This document shows, one piece after another, positions 8,113-15,354 of a stretch of 21,274 nucleotides of DNA. Source of the DNA: a virus; IMG/VR virus record IMGVR_UViG_3300025174_000954, positions 1-21,274 of that record, one strand, 5' to 3'. Position 1 is the stretch's first letter; every line of letters begins with the position of its first letter. A program made the translations under genes and the position numbers. The notes under the pieces are model-generated. The model ran no database searches and had not been told where the DNA came from. It saw only the letters and a list, made by a program, of their open reading frames with translations.

Positions 8113-8316
8113 TTAACATTGCGCCCATGCCAGCGCTCCACCGAATGCGACACCGAGCAGGAACCACGGCCAGCGCCGTGGTGTCTCCAGTGTCAGACGA
8201 ATCCAGAGCCGGTTCGCGAGATACCGCGCCCGCTCGGTGGGCGTAAGCAGCATGCTCTCACTCTCCTGAAGCGCCGCGTGCATCACCATCATGATCTGTT
8301 CATGTGTCACTGGCAT
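8113..8316 (-). CDS. Small tail-anchored membrane protein
   Basis: 67 residues from ATG 8316, chosen because AGGAG and GGGGA lie directly before it. The N-terminal 45 residues are soluble and helical (HEQIMMVMHAALQESE, TERARYLANRLWIRL). The last 20 form one transmembrane segment (WPWFLLGVAFGGALAWAQC) ending in a terminal Cys. As with the other tail-anchored protein in this block, it sits between two glycosyltransferase genes, which would fit a membrane tether for cytoplasmic enzymes. A holin-like role is possible but unsupported. Confidence 0.65.
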   Translation of the reverse strand: MPVTHEQIMMVMHAALQESESMLLTPTERARYLANRLWIRLTLETPRRWPWFLLGVAFGGALAWAQC

Positions 8317-8321
8317 TCCCC

Positions 8322-9269
8322 TTACTCCTGATCCTCCCATGGGACGAGCACAACCGGCCCGGGGGCGTGTTGATTGGGCTGCCCGATGATGTGCCGGTAC
8401 TCGCCTTCGAATGTATTGCCAGGATCAATGCGGTTGTAAAACTCGAACTTCCGCTGTCGATCCTCGCCATCCCAGTAGCCGAAGTGAATGAGCGGCTGCG
8501 CGTAGATCGCCGCCACTGGGTCCACCCCATTCGGGCGGAAGTTCTCACGCGGGATGCTCCCGCAATGGAACCCACCCTTGCTCCCTTCCCACGAGAACCG
8601 CATGATGTGGAGCTGCTCGCTCGACACACGAGCGATCGAGAACAGGCGTGGGAACCGGAGGCGTGGGAGCGCATCATCCGCCAGCCCATAGATGCCGTCC
8701 ATCCGGATCTGCCCGGGGGCGTCCCAGAGATAGACGAACGGGATGTGCATGATGTCGACCTGTCGTTCCAGGGCGGCAATCGCCTGGCCGAACTGCCGCA
8801 TGAAGCGCCGGGATGGCAGCTCATCCCCGTCCAGGCAGAGCATGTGCAAGAACGGAACGTTGGCCTTGCAGTACTCCCAGAGGAAGTTCTTGTCCCTGAT
8901 CTCACTCACCGCCTGCGTCGGGCGCGCCGTCGCCGGGCGGAATGGGGACTGGAGGACATGGAGCACCCGCGCCGCGGGCGTCAACTCGACATCACGGACG
9001 TTCGCCGCCGTCTGTGTCACATCCCAGACGTAGTAGCCAGTGGTGCTGAGGGCGTCACGGGTCCCTTCGTATGCCTCCTGCGCCAGAGCGTCGTCCTGAT
9101 AGACCGCGCGCAGGCACTCCAGGATCGTCTCATCGTCGCTCCCGTCGTCGAGCACTACGATCGACCCGACGAGGTGGAACGCCCGTTCGAGAATCGAGCG
9201 AATCCAGCGCGCCTCGTTCCGGATGCGCATCATGCAGGCGACCTGCCCCCGGGCGTACGTCCCCATCAC
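8322..9269 (-). CDS. Glycosyltransferase family 2
   Basis: 315 residues. Sequence features of a GT-A enzyme: CMMRIRNEARWIRSILE (12-28), the nucleotide-binding IVVLDDGSDDET (37-48), and the metal-binding MLCLDGDELPS (143-153). The NEA...DDGSxDxT and LDxDE patterns match family 2 members such as lipopolysaccharide core-type glucosyltransferases. An extra segment (about 50-115) lies between the first and second motifs. The C-terminal third has FHCGSIPRENFRPNG and RKFEFYNRIDPGNTFEG. It is not close to the other glycosyltransferases here. No membrane segment is visible. The next gene begins 5 bases after its TAA and uses AGGAG/GGGGA spanning the stop. Confidence 0.82.
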   Translation of the reverse strand: MMGTYARGQVACMMRIRNEARWIRSILERAFHLVGSIVVLDDGSDDETILECLRAVYQDDALAQEAYEGTRDALSTTGYYVWDVTQTAANVRDVELTPAARVLHVLQSPFRPATARPTQAVSEIRDKNFLWEYCKANVPFLHMLCLDGDELPSRRFMRQFGQAIAALERQVDIMHIPFVYLWDAPGQIRMDGIYGLADDALPRLRFPRLFSIARVSSEQLHIMRFSWEGSKGGFHCGSIPRENFRPNGVDPVAAIYAQPLIHFGYWDGEDRQRKFEFYNRIDPGNTFEGEYRHIIGQPNQHAPGPVVLVPWEDQE

Positions 9270-9595
9270 GCGGGCGCGCCTTCCGCCCCGAACTGGGCAT
9301 CCTGGTCGTCTGCGACATCGGGAAGCATGACGTCATCGGACTGCAGCGGGCCCTCTCCCGACTCCCCCATCTCTGGTATCTGATCCAGAACCTCGGCAGG
9401 CCCACCGTCCGGGGGCGCTGTAGGGGCTGCCGCTGGCTCCTGCTCGCTGAGCAGGGCGAGATCCCCCTGATACCACGGGCCGGTCTCGACGCCATCGATG
9501 AGGACAGTGTAGTAGTCCGGCCCACCACGCTCGGCCAGCACGCGCCCGACCTGCCCGTTCGATACCTGCACCAGTTGATTGCGTTCGAGCTTCAT
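9266..9595 (-). CDS. Small SH3-like N-terminus with acidic tail, unknown
   Basis: 109 residues; GGAGG lies about 7 bases before the ATG. Residues 1-50 form a compact beta domain (NQLVQVSNGQVGRVLAER, YYTVLIDG, WYQGDLALL) resembling an SH3/KOW-type barrel that reads or binds a partner. The remaining 60 residues are Pro/Glu/Asp-rich and probably disordered. The stop overlaps the next glycosyltransferase start (ATGA). It could be an adaptor linking a glycosyltransferase to its target or a small head protein; neither is proven. Confidence 0.6.
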   Translation of the reverse strand: MKLERNQLVQVSNGQVGRVLAERGGPDYYTVLIDGVETGPWYQGDLALLSEQEPAAAPTAPPDGGPAEVLDQIPEMGESGEGPLQSDDVMLPDVADDQDAQFGAEGAPA

Positions 9596-9605
9596 GTGTC
9601 GCCTC

Positions 9606-10337
9606 CTATCGCGTCTGTGTAATGTGGAAATAGTCGACGTCTATGCCGTCAGTCACGCCCGTCGTGTTAGAACTCCCCGCAACCGGCTTGAGGGCGGCCG
9701 ACGGAATGTTCGTCACGATACTTCCCTTCGAGACATCATCGATGAAGAACTCAACGCTGGTTCCATCTCCCGTCACCACTGCCTTGAGCTCGTGGAAGAC
9801 GCCGTTCGCAGCCGCGGTCGCCATGCTCAGTATCGACTCGCTGTTGCTATTCCGGCAGACGGCAGTGATGTCGCCGCCCACCGTCGCCTTCCAAAAGATC
9901 CCATCAGCTGGCGTGACACCACCACCGGCGGCGACGTGGCAACCAGCCATCCGTGTCGCCGCCCCGGTGCCGAACTGCGCATACCGGACACGAATTGTAG
10001 GGTTCTTTCCCGGCGACACCCAGCCAGCTCCATTATTAGAGCCGCCCATCAGGTGATTCAAGTACGGCGCCGTACTCGACGTCGGGATCAGCCTCACCAC
10101 GCCACCGACGTTCGAGCCCGCGAGCGGGTTATCCGTTGTCACGCGCCAGGCGTGCTGATACGACCTGAGCGCGTCAACTGCCGCGGCAGCCGTAAAGCCG
10201 TCAGAGACGAAATCCTCGTAGAACTGCAGCGTCGTCGACGGGTCCACGACGCCAGACGCTCCGGCAGCGCCGGCAGCGCCGGTAGCGCCAGCTGGTCCGG
10301 CCGGACCGCGAAGATTTGTAAACGAGTAGAGTGGCAT
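9606..10337 (-). CDS. Collagen-like surface protein with lectin-like C-terminus
   Basis: 243 residues, with GAGGAGG before the ATG. A ten-residue N-terminus (MPLYSFTNLR) is followed by a run of seven Gly-X-Y starts (11-29), i.e. a short collagen-like trimerising rod. From about residue 37 the sequence is a beta-sandwich of the LamG/concanavalin-like type (FYEDFVSDGF; AGCHVAAGGG; IFWKATVGGD; HELKAVVTGDGTSVEFFIDD, then VDYFHIT near the end). In phages this architecture is typical of head or tail fibres and other surface adhesins, often binding carbohydrate. Surrounded by glycosyltransferases, it may be a glycosylated virion protein or may recognise a glycan. It is short for a tail fibre, so a head or neck fibre is equally possible. 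Confidence 0.7.
   Translation of the reverse strand: MPLYSFTNLRGPAGPAGATGAAGAAGASGVVDPSTTLQFYEDFVSDGFTAAAAVDALRSYQHAWRVTTDNPLAGSNVGGVVRLIPTSSTAPYLNHLMGGSNNGAGWVSPGKNPTIRVRYAQFGTGAATRMAGCHVAAGGGVTPADGIFWKATVGGDITAVCRNSNSESILSMATAAANGVFHELKAVVTGDGTSVEFFIDDVSKGSIVTNIPSAALKPVAGSSNTTGVTDGIDVDYFHITQTR
10251..10307 (-). repeat. Collagen-like Gly-X-Y repeat tract
   Basis: Seven consecutive Gly-starting triplets (GPA GPA GAT GAA GAA GAS G) within the surface protein gene. On the plus strand this shows as the repeated ccggcagcg/ccggtagcg motif. Tracts of this kind are prone to slippage and expansion. Confidence 0.8.
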
Positions 10338-10351
10338 CGTCGCATCCTCCT

Positions 10352-10729
10352 CTAGATCGCCCCGGCCGTGACGTACGGGATCACCGTCGTCGAGCCGGCG
10401 GCGACTTTCCCACGGATGCGGAACGTGCGGTGTGAGTCAATCCCAACCTGGAACGAGAGAATCGCCCCAGCCCCAAGTGTCGCGAACGTCGTACTATCGA
10501 CAGTCTCGTAATCAGCGTCCGCGGATTCCCCCGGTGCCTTCGGCGAGACTTCGACCAGGCAGGCGCTCAGGGCCGTCGCCCCCGTGTTCTGTAACGTGAA
10601 CGTCTTCCGGTCGAATCGAAGCAGGTCGATCGCCTGCACGATCACGGTGTAGTCCATCCCGACCGTCACCGGGACAGTGGGCTGGCTTGGATGTTGACTG
10701 AGAATATCACGCTGCACGATCTGCGCCAT
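10352..10729 (-). CDS. Beta-rich virion-type protein, unknown
   Basis: 125 residues with a strong AGGAGG 7 bases before the ATG, suggesting high expression. It is nearly all beta strand (VPVTVGMDYTVIVQAIDLLR, KTFTLQNTG, SFQVGIDSHRTFRIRGKV, TTVIPYVTAGAI), the profile of a small immunoglobulin-like or jelly-roll protein. Such proteins in phage late operons are often capsid decoration, head-fibre or neck proteins. It is followed at 14 bases by the collagen-like gene, with the same strong ribosome-binding site, so the two may be assembled together. Identification as structural is inference from fold type and context. Confidence 0.6.
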   Translation of the reverse strand: MAQIVQRDILSQHPSQPTVPVTVGMDYTVIVQAIDLLRFDRKTFTLQNTGATALSACLVEVSPKAPGESADADYETVDSTTFATLGAGAILSFQVGIDSHRTFRIRGKVAAGSTTVIPYVTAGAI

Positions 10730-10743
10730 GTGCGACCTCCTCT

Positions 10744-11682
10744 CTAAACGATGCGATGCCGGTAGAACCCCTTGAGCCGCGGCACCCGGATCAGGTCATA
10801 CTCGGTCCCGTTGATCGTGATGACCTCTGGGGTCGCGTTCAGCTCCGGGACGAACTGCTTGAAGTACTGCTCCATGTGGAGCGCCGAGGGTGGCCAGTCC
10901 TCGTGCCGCAGGACGTTCTCACTGTGATACGTGACCCGCGGGCCGGCGAAGTATTTCGTCCACTTGTTCACCCAGTTGACCACGCCGGCGCTGATGCGCT
11001 CCAGGCTCGCCGGGTCGTTGGTCGCCGTTGCATGATGAATGACCTGCACACCAGGATCGGCCCCGAGCTTGTACCCGGCCAGGCGGAGACGTGTCTGGAA
11101 GTCGACTTCGTCTTGATGCCCGAGCGTTTCATCGAAGTACTGATCTCGCCCGAATGGCCATGGTCTGAGTACGGCCTCGGCGATGCCCTGCACGGGAAGC
11201 GTCGCCCGCATGGCAACGCGATTGACCATCCAACAGAACCCGACACCCCAGAGAATCTCAACATAGGGCCCACGGCCAATCGGGGCCGCCCCACCATTCG
11301 GGAACACCATGCCCAGCTCGTGATAGCGGTCGAGCAAGCCAGCCAGGGCTTCATCCCACCCCCACGTCAGTGGGATCGCATCGTCGTCGATATAGGCAAC
11401 GTATTCTGTCTCCGCCCATGTGAGAATGACGTTCACAGCCCCCGCGTAGCCGACATTGTGTGGCATGTGCTCGATGTGTATACGGTGTTTGTGTTCGTAC
11501 TGTACCCGGGCGCAGAGCGTCTCAATAGCCTGCTGCTTGACCTTGTCTGGGTGTTCGTTGATGACGATCAGGCACCGCCAGTCCGTCGCCATGGTTGTCG
11601 CCAGGGCGTTGACCACCTGCTCAAGGCGTTCCGGTTTCCCGTAGGCGGCGATTCCGATATCAAGGCGTCGGCTATTCGTCAT
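10744..11682 (-). CDS. Glycosyltransferase family 2
   Basis: 312 residues; GAGGA lies upstream and the ATG overlaps the previous stop. GT-A fold signs: LDIGIAAYGKPERLEQVV (7-24), LIVINEH (38-44), HNVGYAGAVN (75-84), the metal-binding AYIDDDAIP (96-104), an acceptor region with GVGFCWMVNRVAM, and LGHQDEVDFQTRLRLAGYKL, containing the acidic residue of the ED motif. The last 70 residues (WVNKWTKYF onward) are an extra C-terminal segment not needed for the fold. It is related to, but clearly distinct from, the other glycosyltransferases here, so it probably uses a different sugar or acceptor. No membrane segment is seen. Confidence 0.85.
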   Translation of the reverse strand: MTNSRRLDIGIAAYGKPERLEQVVNALATTMATDWRCLIVINEHPDKVKQQAIETLCARVQYEHKHRIHIEHMPHNVGYAGAVNVILTWAETEYVAYIDDDAIPLTWGWDEALAGLLDRYHELGMVFPNGGAAPIGRGPYVEILWGVGFCWMVNRVAMRATLPVQGIAEAVLRPWPFGRDQYFDETLGHQDEVDFQTRLRLAGYKLGADPGVQVIHHATATNDPASLERISAGVVNWVNKWTKYFAGPRVTYHSENVLRHEDWPPSALHMEQYFKQFVPELNATPEVITINGTEYDLIRVPRLKGFYRHRIV

Positions 11683-11909
11683 GTCACGTCCTCACTTTCT
11701 GCCCTGTCGTTGACTGCGACGTACTCGACCGTTTTCACGGCCTGCACATCCACCCGAAGCCTCGGCGTTCGTGGCAACTCGAAGGGCTCCCCATAGACGA
11801 GTCTGATCAGTTCAAGTCCCCGGAGAAAGTTATCAAGATCCCGCCGCTGGCGCGGAGAGAGTCCGTCCTGGTCCGGCGTCGTCTCAAGCTGGGGGAGCAG
11901 TCTGGCCAA
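11679..11909 (-). CDS. Small hypothetical protein with TTG start
   Basis: 76 residues. No ATG or GTG is available in frame; TTG 11909 is preceded by GGAG at 6 bases, so I take it as the start. It overlaps the previous gene by 26 bases, and its TGA overlaps the next ATG (ATGA). The N-terminal half is charged and helical (SPRQRRDLDNFLRGLELIR). The C-terminal half has short beta strands (RLRVDVQAVKTVEYVAVND) and an acidic end. No family is recognised. The rare start codon with a preceding overlap suggests low-level coupled translation. Confidence 0.55.
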   Translation of the reverse strand: MARLLPQLETTPDQDGLSPRQRRDLDNFLRGLELIRLVYGEPFELPRTPRLRVDVQAVKTVEYVAVNDRAESEDVT

Positions 11910-12111
11910 GCCGGGCTCCGCAGACGCGGACGGTCATAACGACCTGGTTCACGGTCCGCTGGATACTCTCGATCAGGGGGGCCTCACAGCCAATGCCACG
12001 CAGCTCCTTCGCCAGTGCGATCGTCACGGTCTCAGGGGCACATCCCTGAAGCTGTGCCTGCACGGCCGTGTGAATGATATCGAGAAGCGTGAGCGCGCCA
12101 TCCGTACTCAT
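11884..12111 (-). CDS. Small helical hypothetical protein
   Basis: 75 residues from ATG 12111, which shares one base with the previous stop. The protein is predicted helical throughout (LTLLDIIHTAVQAQL, VTIALAKELRGIG, LIESIQRTVNQVVM) with three Cys scattered (GCAPE, GCEAP, RVCG). I recognise no domain. The 3' end overlaps the next gene by 26 bases. Together with its neighbours it forms a group of three tiny genes between two glycosyltransferases. Confidence 0.55.
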   Translation of the reverse strand: MSTDGALTLLDIIHTAVQAQLQGCAPETVTIALAKELRGIGCEAPLIESIQRTVNQVVMTVRVCGARLGQTAPPA

Positions 12112-12305
12112 CAGCTGACCCGTGACAGGACATACACGACGACGGCCAACGTCCCCACGACGCCGAGGAGGAGCCACACCAGATGCGACCCTGAAATCAC
12201 GGTGAGCTGCCCACCAGGGAAGACGAGGTGGAGCGATGTCCGTTCCTGCCGACGGCCATCACTCTCATGATCAATCTTCCGGCGGTCGCGGCCAATGTAG
12301 AACAT
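12111..12305 (-). CDS. Small C-terminally anchored membrane protein
   Basis: 64 residues from ATG 12305, two bases after the glycosyltransferase stop. The first 38 residues are polar and basic (IGRDRRKIDHESDGRRQER). A single transmembrane segment follows near the C-terminus (LVWLLLGVVGTLAVVVYVL), leaving only RVS outside. The topology is tail-anchored with a cytoplasmic domain. It might be holin-like, but one membrane span with a long cytoplasmic N-terminus is not a standard holin, and its place among glycan genes would also suit a membrane tether. Its TGA shares its A with the next ATG (TGATG). Confidence 0.65.
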   Translation of the reverse strand: MFYIGRDRRKIDHESDGRRQERTSLHLVFPGGQLTVISGSHLVWLLLGVVGTLAVVVYVLSRVS

Positions 12306-12307
12306 GC

Positions 12308-13072
12308 TCACGGCTCCTCTCGGCAGTGACAGGCGAATCGTTTGAAGTGGACATCGGTCTCCGGGCGCTCGACCACCCACGGTTTGGGCGGGACGCGCCC
12401 AGTCCACTTCTGGTGGAAGATCTCAAAGTTGACATCGAGCTTCTCCAGCATGGCGGCCCAGGACCCGAGTCGCTTCACCCAGCCAGTGGCCTGGGCGTCG
12501 GTATGCAACACCACATCCCCAGCGACGCCGAGCAGATACCCAGCATGCAGGAGGCGCAGGCCGTAGTCGAAGTCGTCAAAGCCGTAGCCGACGAGCGTCT
12601 CATCCCAGGGGCCGATCTCCCGAAGAATCCGACGTGGAATCGCAATGCTACTCCCCGTCGCCACCATCGACATCTCGATGGGGTGCAGTGGGGGCGGCAT
12701 GCGCCCGTAGACACTCGGCGTCGTCGTCTCCGCAAAGCTGAGCAGGCCGTAGGCCATCGGCCAGTCGTCGAAGAGTTGCATGATTCGCTGCAGCCACTGA
12801 TCCGTCAGGATCTCCGAATCATCGCCAATCACGACGACATCATCATCTGGGACGGCCGCAAACCCGATGTTGAATGCCTGCGCCGCCACAAACGGATCGC
12901 CAGGGACCGGGAGGTAACGGGCCTGCGGCCAGTGCCGATGGAGTTCTCCGGTGAGCCCGTTATCAAGCACGATCACGCTCGCCACCGACCCGGGCTCCCG
13001 GGCCTCCATACAGGTGAACAGGGCAGTGAGCCGCTCATCCTGGAACGACGGAATCAGAACGCTGACGCTCAT
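12308..13072 (-). CDS. Glycosyltransferase family 2
   Basis: 254 residues from ATG 13072. A longer in-frame version from 13165 would overlap the previous gene and is rejected. GT-A fold: SVSVLIPSFQ (2-11), SVIVLDNGL (32-40), FNIGFAAV (67-74), the metal-binding VVIGDDSEI (80-88), GSSIAIP as an acceptor-loop-like segment, and GPWDETLVGYGFDDFDYGLR, the conserved acidic ED-type region of the family. It is clearly paralogous to the N-terminal half of the glycosyltransferase-methyltransferase fusion 4.3 kb downstream: both have PGSxASVIVxDNGL and VGYGFDDxDY. No membrane anchor is visible, so it is probably a cytoplasmic enzyme adding one sugar to a protein or glycan acceptor. Confidence 0.85.
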   Translation of the reverse strand: MSVSVLIPSFQDERLTALFTCMEAREPGSVASVIVLDNGLTGELHRHWPQARYLPVPGDPFVAAQAFNIGFAAVPDDDVVVIGDDSEILTDQWLQRIMQLFDDWPMAYGLLSFAETTTPSVYGRMPPPLHPIEMSMVATGSSIAIPRRILREIGPWDETLVGYGFDDFDYGLRLLHAGYLLGVAGDVVLHTDAQATGWVKRLGSWAAMLEKLDVNFEIFHQKWTGRVPPKPWVVERPETDVHFKRFACHCREEP

Positions 13073-13146
13073 CCCCGGCGCCCCAGGGCCCAGAGCCGGA
13101 AGTACCACCCGACGACACGGGCGACGACGCAGCGCCAACAGCTCAT
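13069..13146 (-). CDS. 25-codon coupling mini-ORF
   Basis: ATG 13146 overlaps the stop of the reductase-methyltransferase gene (ATGA), and its own TGA overlaps the next glycosyltransferase start in the same way. The peptide is short, basic and aromatic (MSCWRCVVARVVGWYFRLW, then ALGRRG), with CxxC spacing and amphipathic character. Without it, the glycosyltransferase would start 70 bases after the upstream stop with a poor ribosome-binding site, so its likely job is to carry ribosomes across. It might also be a real membrane-active micropeptide. Confidence 0.45.
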   Translation of the reverse strand: MSCWRCVVARVVGWYFRLWALGRRG

Positions 13147-14915
13147 GGCTTCCGCCACCACCCACCCTCAGCCCGTTCTAGACCAGCTTGGAGCAGGAGC
13201 GAATCCCAGAGCGCCCGCCCGTCGGCTGCCGGATCAGGGTCAGCGTCGGCGTACTTGTTGTTGCGCGTCAGGTGCTGCGGGATCGATCCCCCATGCTCAT
13301 CGTCACCCATCGCGAAGGCGTTCTGCGCGAGAAACAGGCCACCGGGGTGGAGCACCCTGGCCACCCACTGCACCCACTCGTCGACGTTCGGGAGGTGCTC
13401 GAAAAAGTCGAGCGCAACCACAGCGGCGACGTGGCCTTTGGCAACGTGATCGGGGACGGGCCCTATGGCCTCCCACATCGGCGGGTGCCAATCATCAGAG
13501 AGCACCATCAGTGGCTCGGCCTGTCCACGCCGGGCGAACCGGAACGCGGCAAACCTGGCTGTCACCGAGTCGAGCAGATCATGATAGATCGGCGTCAGCC
13601 CCGCCGCCTGGCAGGCCAGCGTCAGGTCCCCGATCCCATCCCCCAAGCAGAGAACGCTATTCCGCCCCACCATCCGCTCCGGCTCCGCCGCAAGCCGGGC
13701 AGCAATCCCCTGGCACATCCCGGCGTAGTTGAACCCGGCGTCCAGGTGATACGCCGTCAGCTCCCAGACGTAGCGGTCGGTGTCCCGGTACCAGGCGAGC
13801 AGGGCATCGTCGTGATAGGGACCCGGCAGGGCGCGCCGGAAATCCTCCGTCACGCGCTGATGAAAATACCCAAACCCACGAAGCAGCTCGGCGTAGACCT
13901 CCCCTTCAGGACGCCCGAAGAACATCGCCAGCTCGAGGGCCCGATCCCTGGGACTCTGTGGATCCATCCGCCACCTCCAGTCGTTGACGGCCTCACCGAG
14001 AGCATCGTCGAACAGCTCGAACGCAATGGCGTCAGGGCCGAACGTCGTCTCCCATGGGCGCGGGGCCAGGGTTGAAAACTCAGCTTCATGGAGCGAGAGC
14101 ACGATCTGCGCCCCCCGCTCCTGCGAGAGCACCTTGGCCAGGCGCTCATGCACACGGGTGGCCAGCATCAGCCGACTGACGCGGAGGGGAAGCCCGATGT
14201 GGAGCACGTGGCGGCGGGTGAGATACCGCTCCAGCACGGGGGGGAGCGGATCGAGCGTGGCGAGCAGCTCCCAGAACGCCCGCGCTGCGTCTGCGGCGAA
14301 GCAGGGGGAGAACCACCGGTCAACGACCTCGTGTTGGAGTGCCCCATACCGCCGACACCAGGACTCCAGGGGGTTCTCACGCCCCACGGACGGGAACGGG
14401 CGGATGCCGAGGACGAACGTCAGACGCGTGATGATCGTCCGCTCGAACTGCGAGACGAGCAGCTCCGCCTGGAGCTTCTGTCGCCCGTAGGCGTTCACCG
14501 GTGGGTCGGCGAGATCCAGGAGCTGCCATGGGGTCAGCGCCCGGTACGGAGCGTGGCGGCCACCGAAGACCCCCTGCGTACTGACGTGCACGTACCAGGC
14601 GCTGTTCACCTCCGCCCACTCGGCCAGGACGCGGGGCAGCTCCACGTTGATGAACTGATAGGTGGACGGGTCCTGCTCCACCACGTCCGGGCGGTTCTCC
14701 CCCGCGAGGTTGAGAATCACGCTCGGGGTCGCGGCATCCAGGAGACTCCGCACTGCGATGGGATCGTCCAGCGGCTGGCACTCCGCCCACGGGAGACGCT
14801 GATGGCCGGTCATGTACAGGCAAGCGCGGTCCGGGGGTTCAAATCGACGGAGCGTCTGCCCGACGATCCCACTCGCGCCGAGAATCAAGACCGGATGCCG
14901 CGGGTCAGTGGACAT
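13143..14915 (-). CDS. Bifunctional RmlD-like sugar reductase and SAM methyltransferase
   Basis: 590 residues. The N-terminal 300 residues are an extended short-chain dehydrogenase of the RmlD (dTDP-4-dehydrorhamnose reductase) type: NAD(P)-binding GASGIVG (13-19), NLAGENRPD (69-77), VHVSTQGVFGG (109-119) with the Ser/Thr, and AYGRQKLQAE (142-151) with catalytic Tyr143 and Lys147. The C-terminal part (about 395-590) is a class I methyltransferase: VLCLGDGIGDLTL (421-433), VVALDFFEHLPN (499-510), VLHPGGLFL (521-529). The domains are joined by a helical stretch. This suggests reduction of a 4-keto-deoxysugar nucleotide and methylation of the sugar or of a downstream glycan. The rest of the dTDP-rhamnose pathway (RmlA, B, C) is not in the window, so the precursor would come from the host or another region. 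Its stop overlaps a 25-codon mini-ORF. Confidence 0.8.
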   Translation of the reverse strand: MSTDPRHPVLILGASGIVGQTLRRFEPPDRACLYMTGHQRLPWAECQPLDDPIAVRSLLDAATPSVILNLAGENRPDVVEQDPSTYQFINVELPRVLAEWAEVNSAWYVHVSTQGVFGGRHAPYRALTPWQLLDLADPPVNAYGRQKLQAELLVSQFERTIITRLTFVLGIRPFPSVGRENPLESWCRRYGALQHEVVDRWFSPCFAADAARAFWELLATLDPLPPVLERYLTRRHVLHIGLPLRVSRLMLATRVHERLAKVLSQERGAQIVLSLHEAEFSTLAPRPWETTFGPDAIAFELFDDALGEAVNDWRWRMDPQSPRDRALELAMFFGRPEGEVYAELLRGFGYFHQRVTEDFRRALPGPYHDDALLAWYRDTDRYVWELTAYHLDAGFNYAGMCQGIAARLAAEPERMVGRNSVLCLGDGIGDLTLACQAAGLTPIYHDLLDSVTARFAAFRFARRGQAEPLMVLSDDWHPPMWEAIGPVPDHVAKGHVAAVVALDFFEHLPNVDEWVQWVARVLHPGGLFLAQNAFAMGDDEHGGSIPQHLTRNNKYADADPDPAADGRALWDSLLLQAGLERAEGGWWRKP

Positions 14916-14918
14916 GGC

Positions 14919-15341
14919 CTAGAACTGATCTGCCTGGACAATGAGATCCGTCGTTGTCCCACACCCCGCACCATAGTTGCCCAAGATTGTCGCAGTTGCC
15001 CCGACAGAGAGCGTCAGTGGCGGATTCCACTTGTACTGTCCAACGGGATACGTAATGTTGCTGTACGTCTGCCCTGGTGTTGCAAACACAAGTGCCGTCC
15101 CATCAATGACGCGCACTGTTGGGACGACAACCGAATTCGCATTGTAACAGACGACGGTAACATTGTAGATCCGAACACGTTGTCCGCTCACGCCAGGAAT
15201 CGTCACCGTCGCAGTGTTCGGATATGTCGCCGAGACATATTGGTTAACTGGGGTGTACTGTCCAGTTGGCCCATCCGCCAGGACCGGGCGAACGGCAAAC
15301 AGAAGGAGAGTCGCAAGGACCCACACTGCTAGCTTTCTCAT
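14919..15341 (-). CDS. Secreted beta-rich protein with Sec signal peptide
   Basis: 140 residues from ATG 15341; GAGGAG lies about 9 bases upstream, overlapping the previous stop. Residues 1-22 are a classical signal peptide: MRK, a hydrophobic core (LAVWVLATLLLFAV), and a likely cleavage after VLA before DG. The mature part is almost all beta strand (TATVTIPGVSGQRVRIYNVT, PTVRVIDGTALVF, PPLTLSVGATATIL) rich in Thr, Val, Tyr and Asn. It has two Cys that could form a disulfide outside the cytoplasm. No enzymatic motif is visible. A signal peptide is odd among packaging genes; it suggests a protein exported by the infected cell or lysogen, perhaps coating the surface. It lies between glycan genes and could be an acceptor, which is speculation. 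Confidence 0.75.
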   Translation of the reverse strand: MRKLAVWVLATLLLFAVRPVLADGPTGQYTPVNQYVSATYPNTATVTIPGVSGQRVRIYNVTVVCYNANSVVVPTVRVIDGTALVFATPGQTYSNITYPVGQYKWNPPLTLSVGATATILGNYGAGCGTTTDLIVQADQF

Positions 15342-15354
15342 TGAGCATCTCCTC

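Noticed and set aside
12236-13732. 498-codon plus-strand open frame
   Set aside because: It spans antisense to two good minus-strand genes, and its second half is low-complexity Arg/Pro/Ser.
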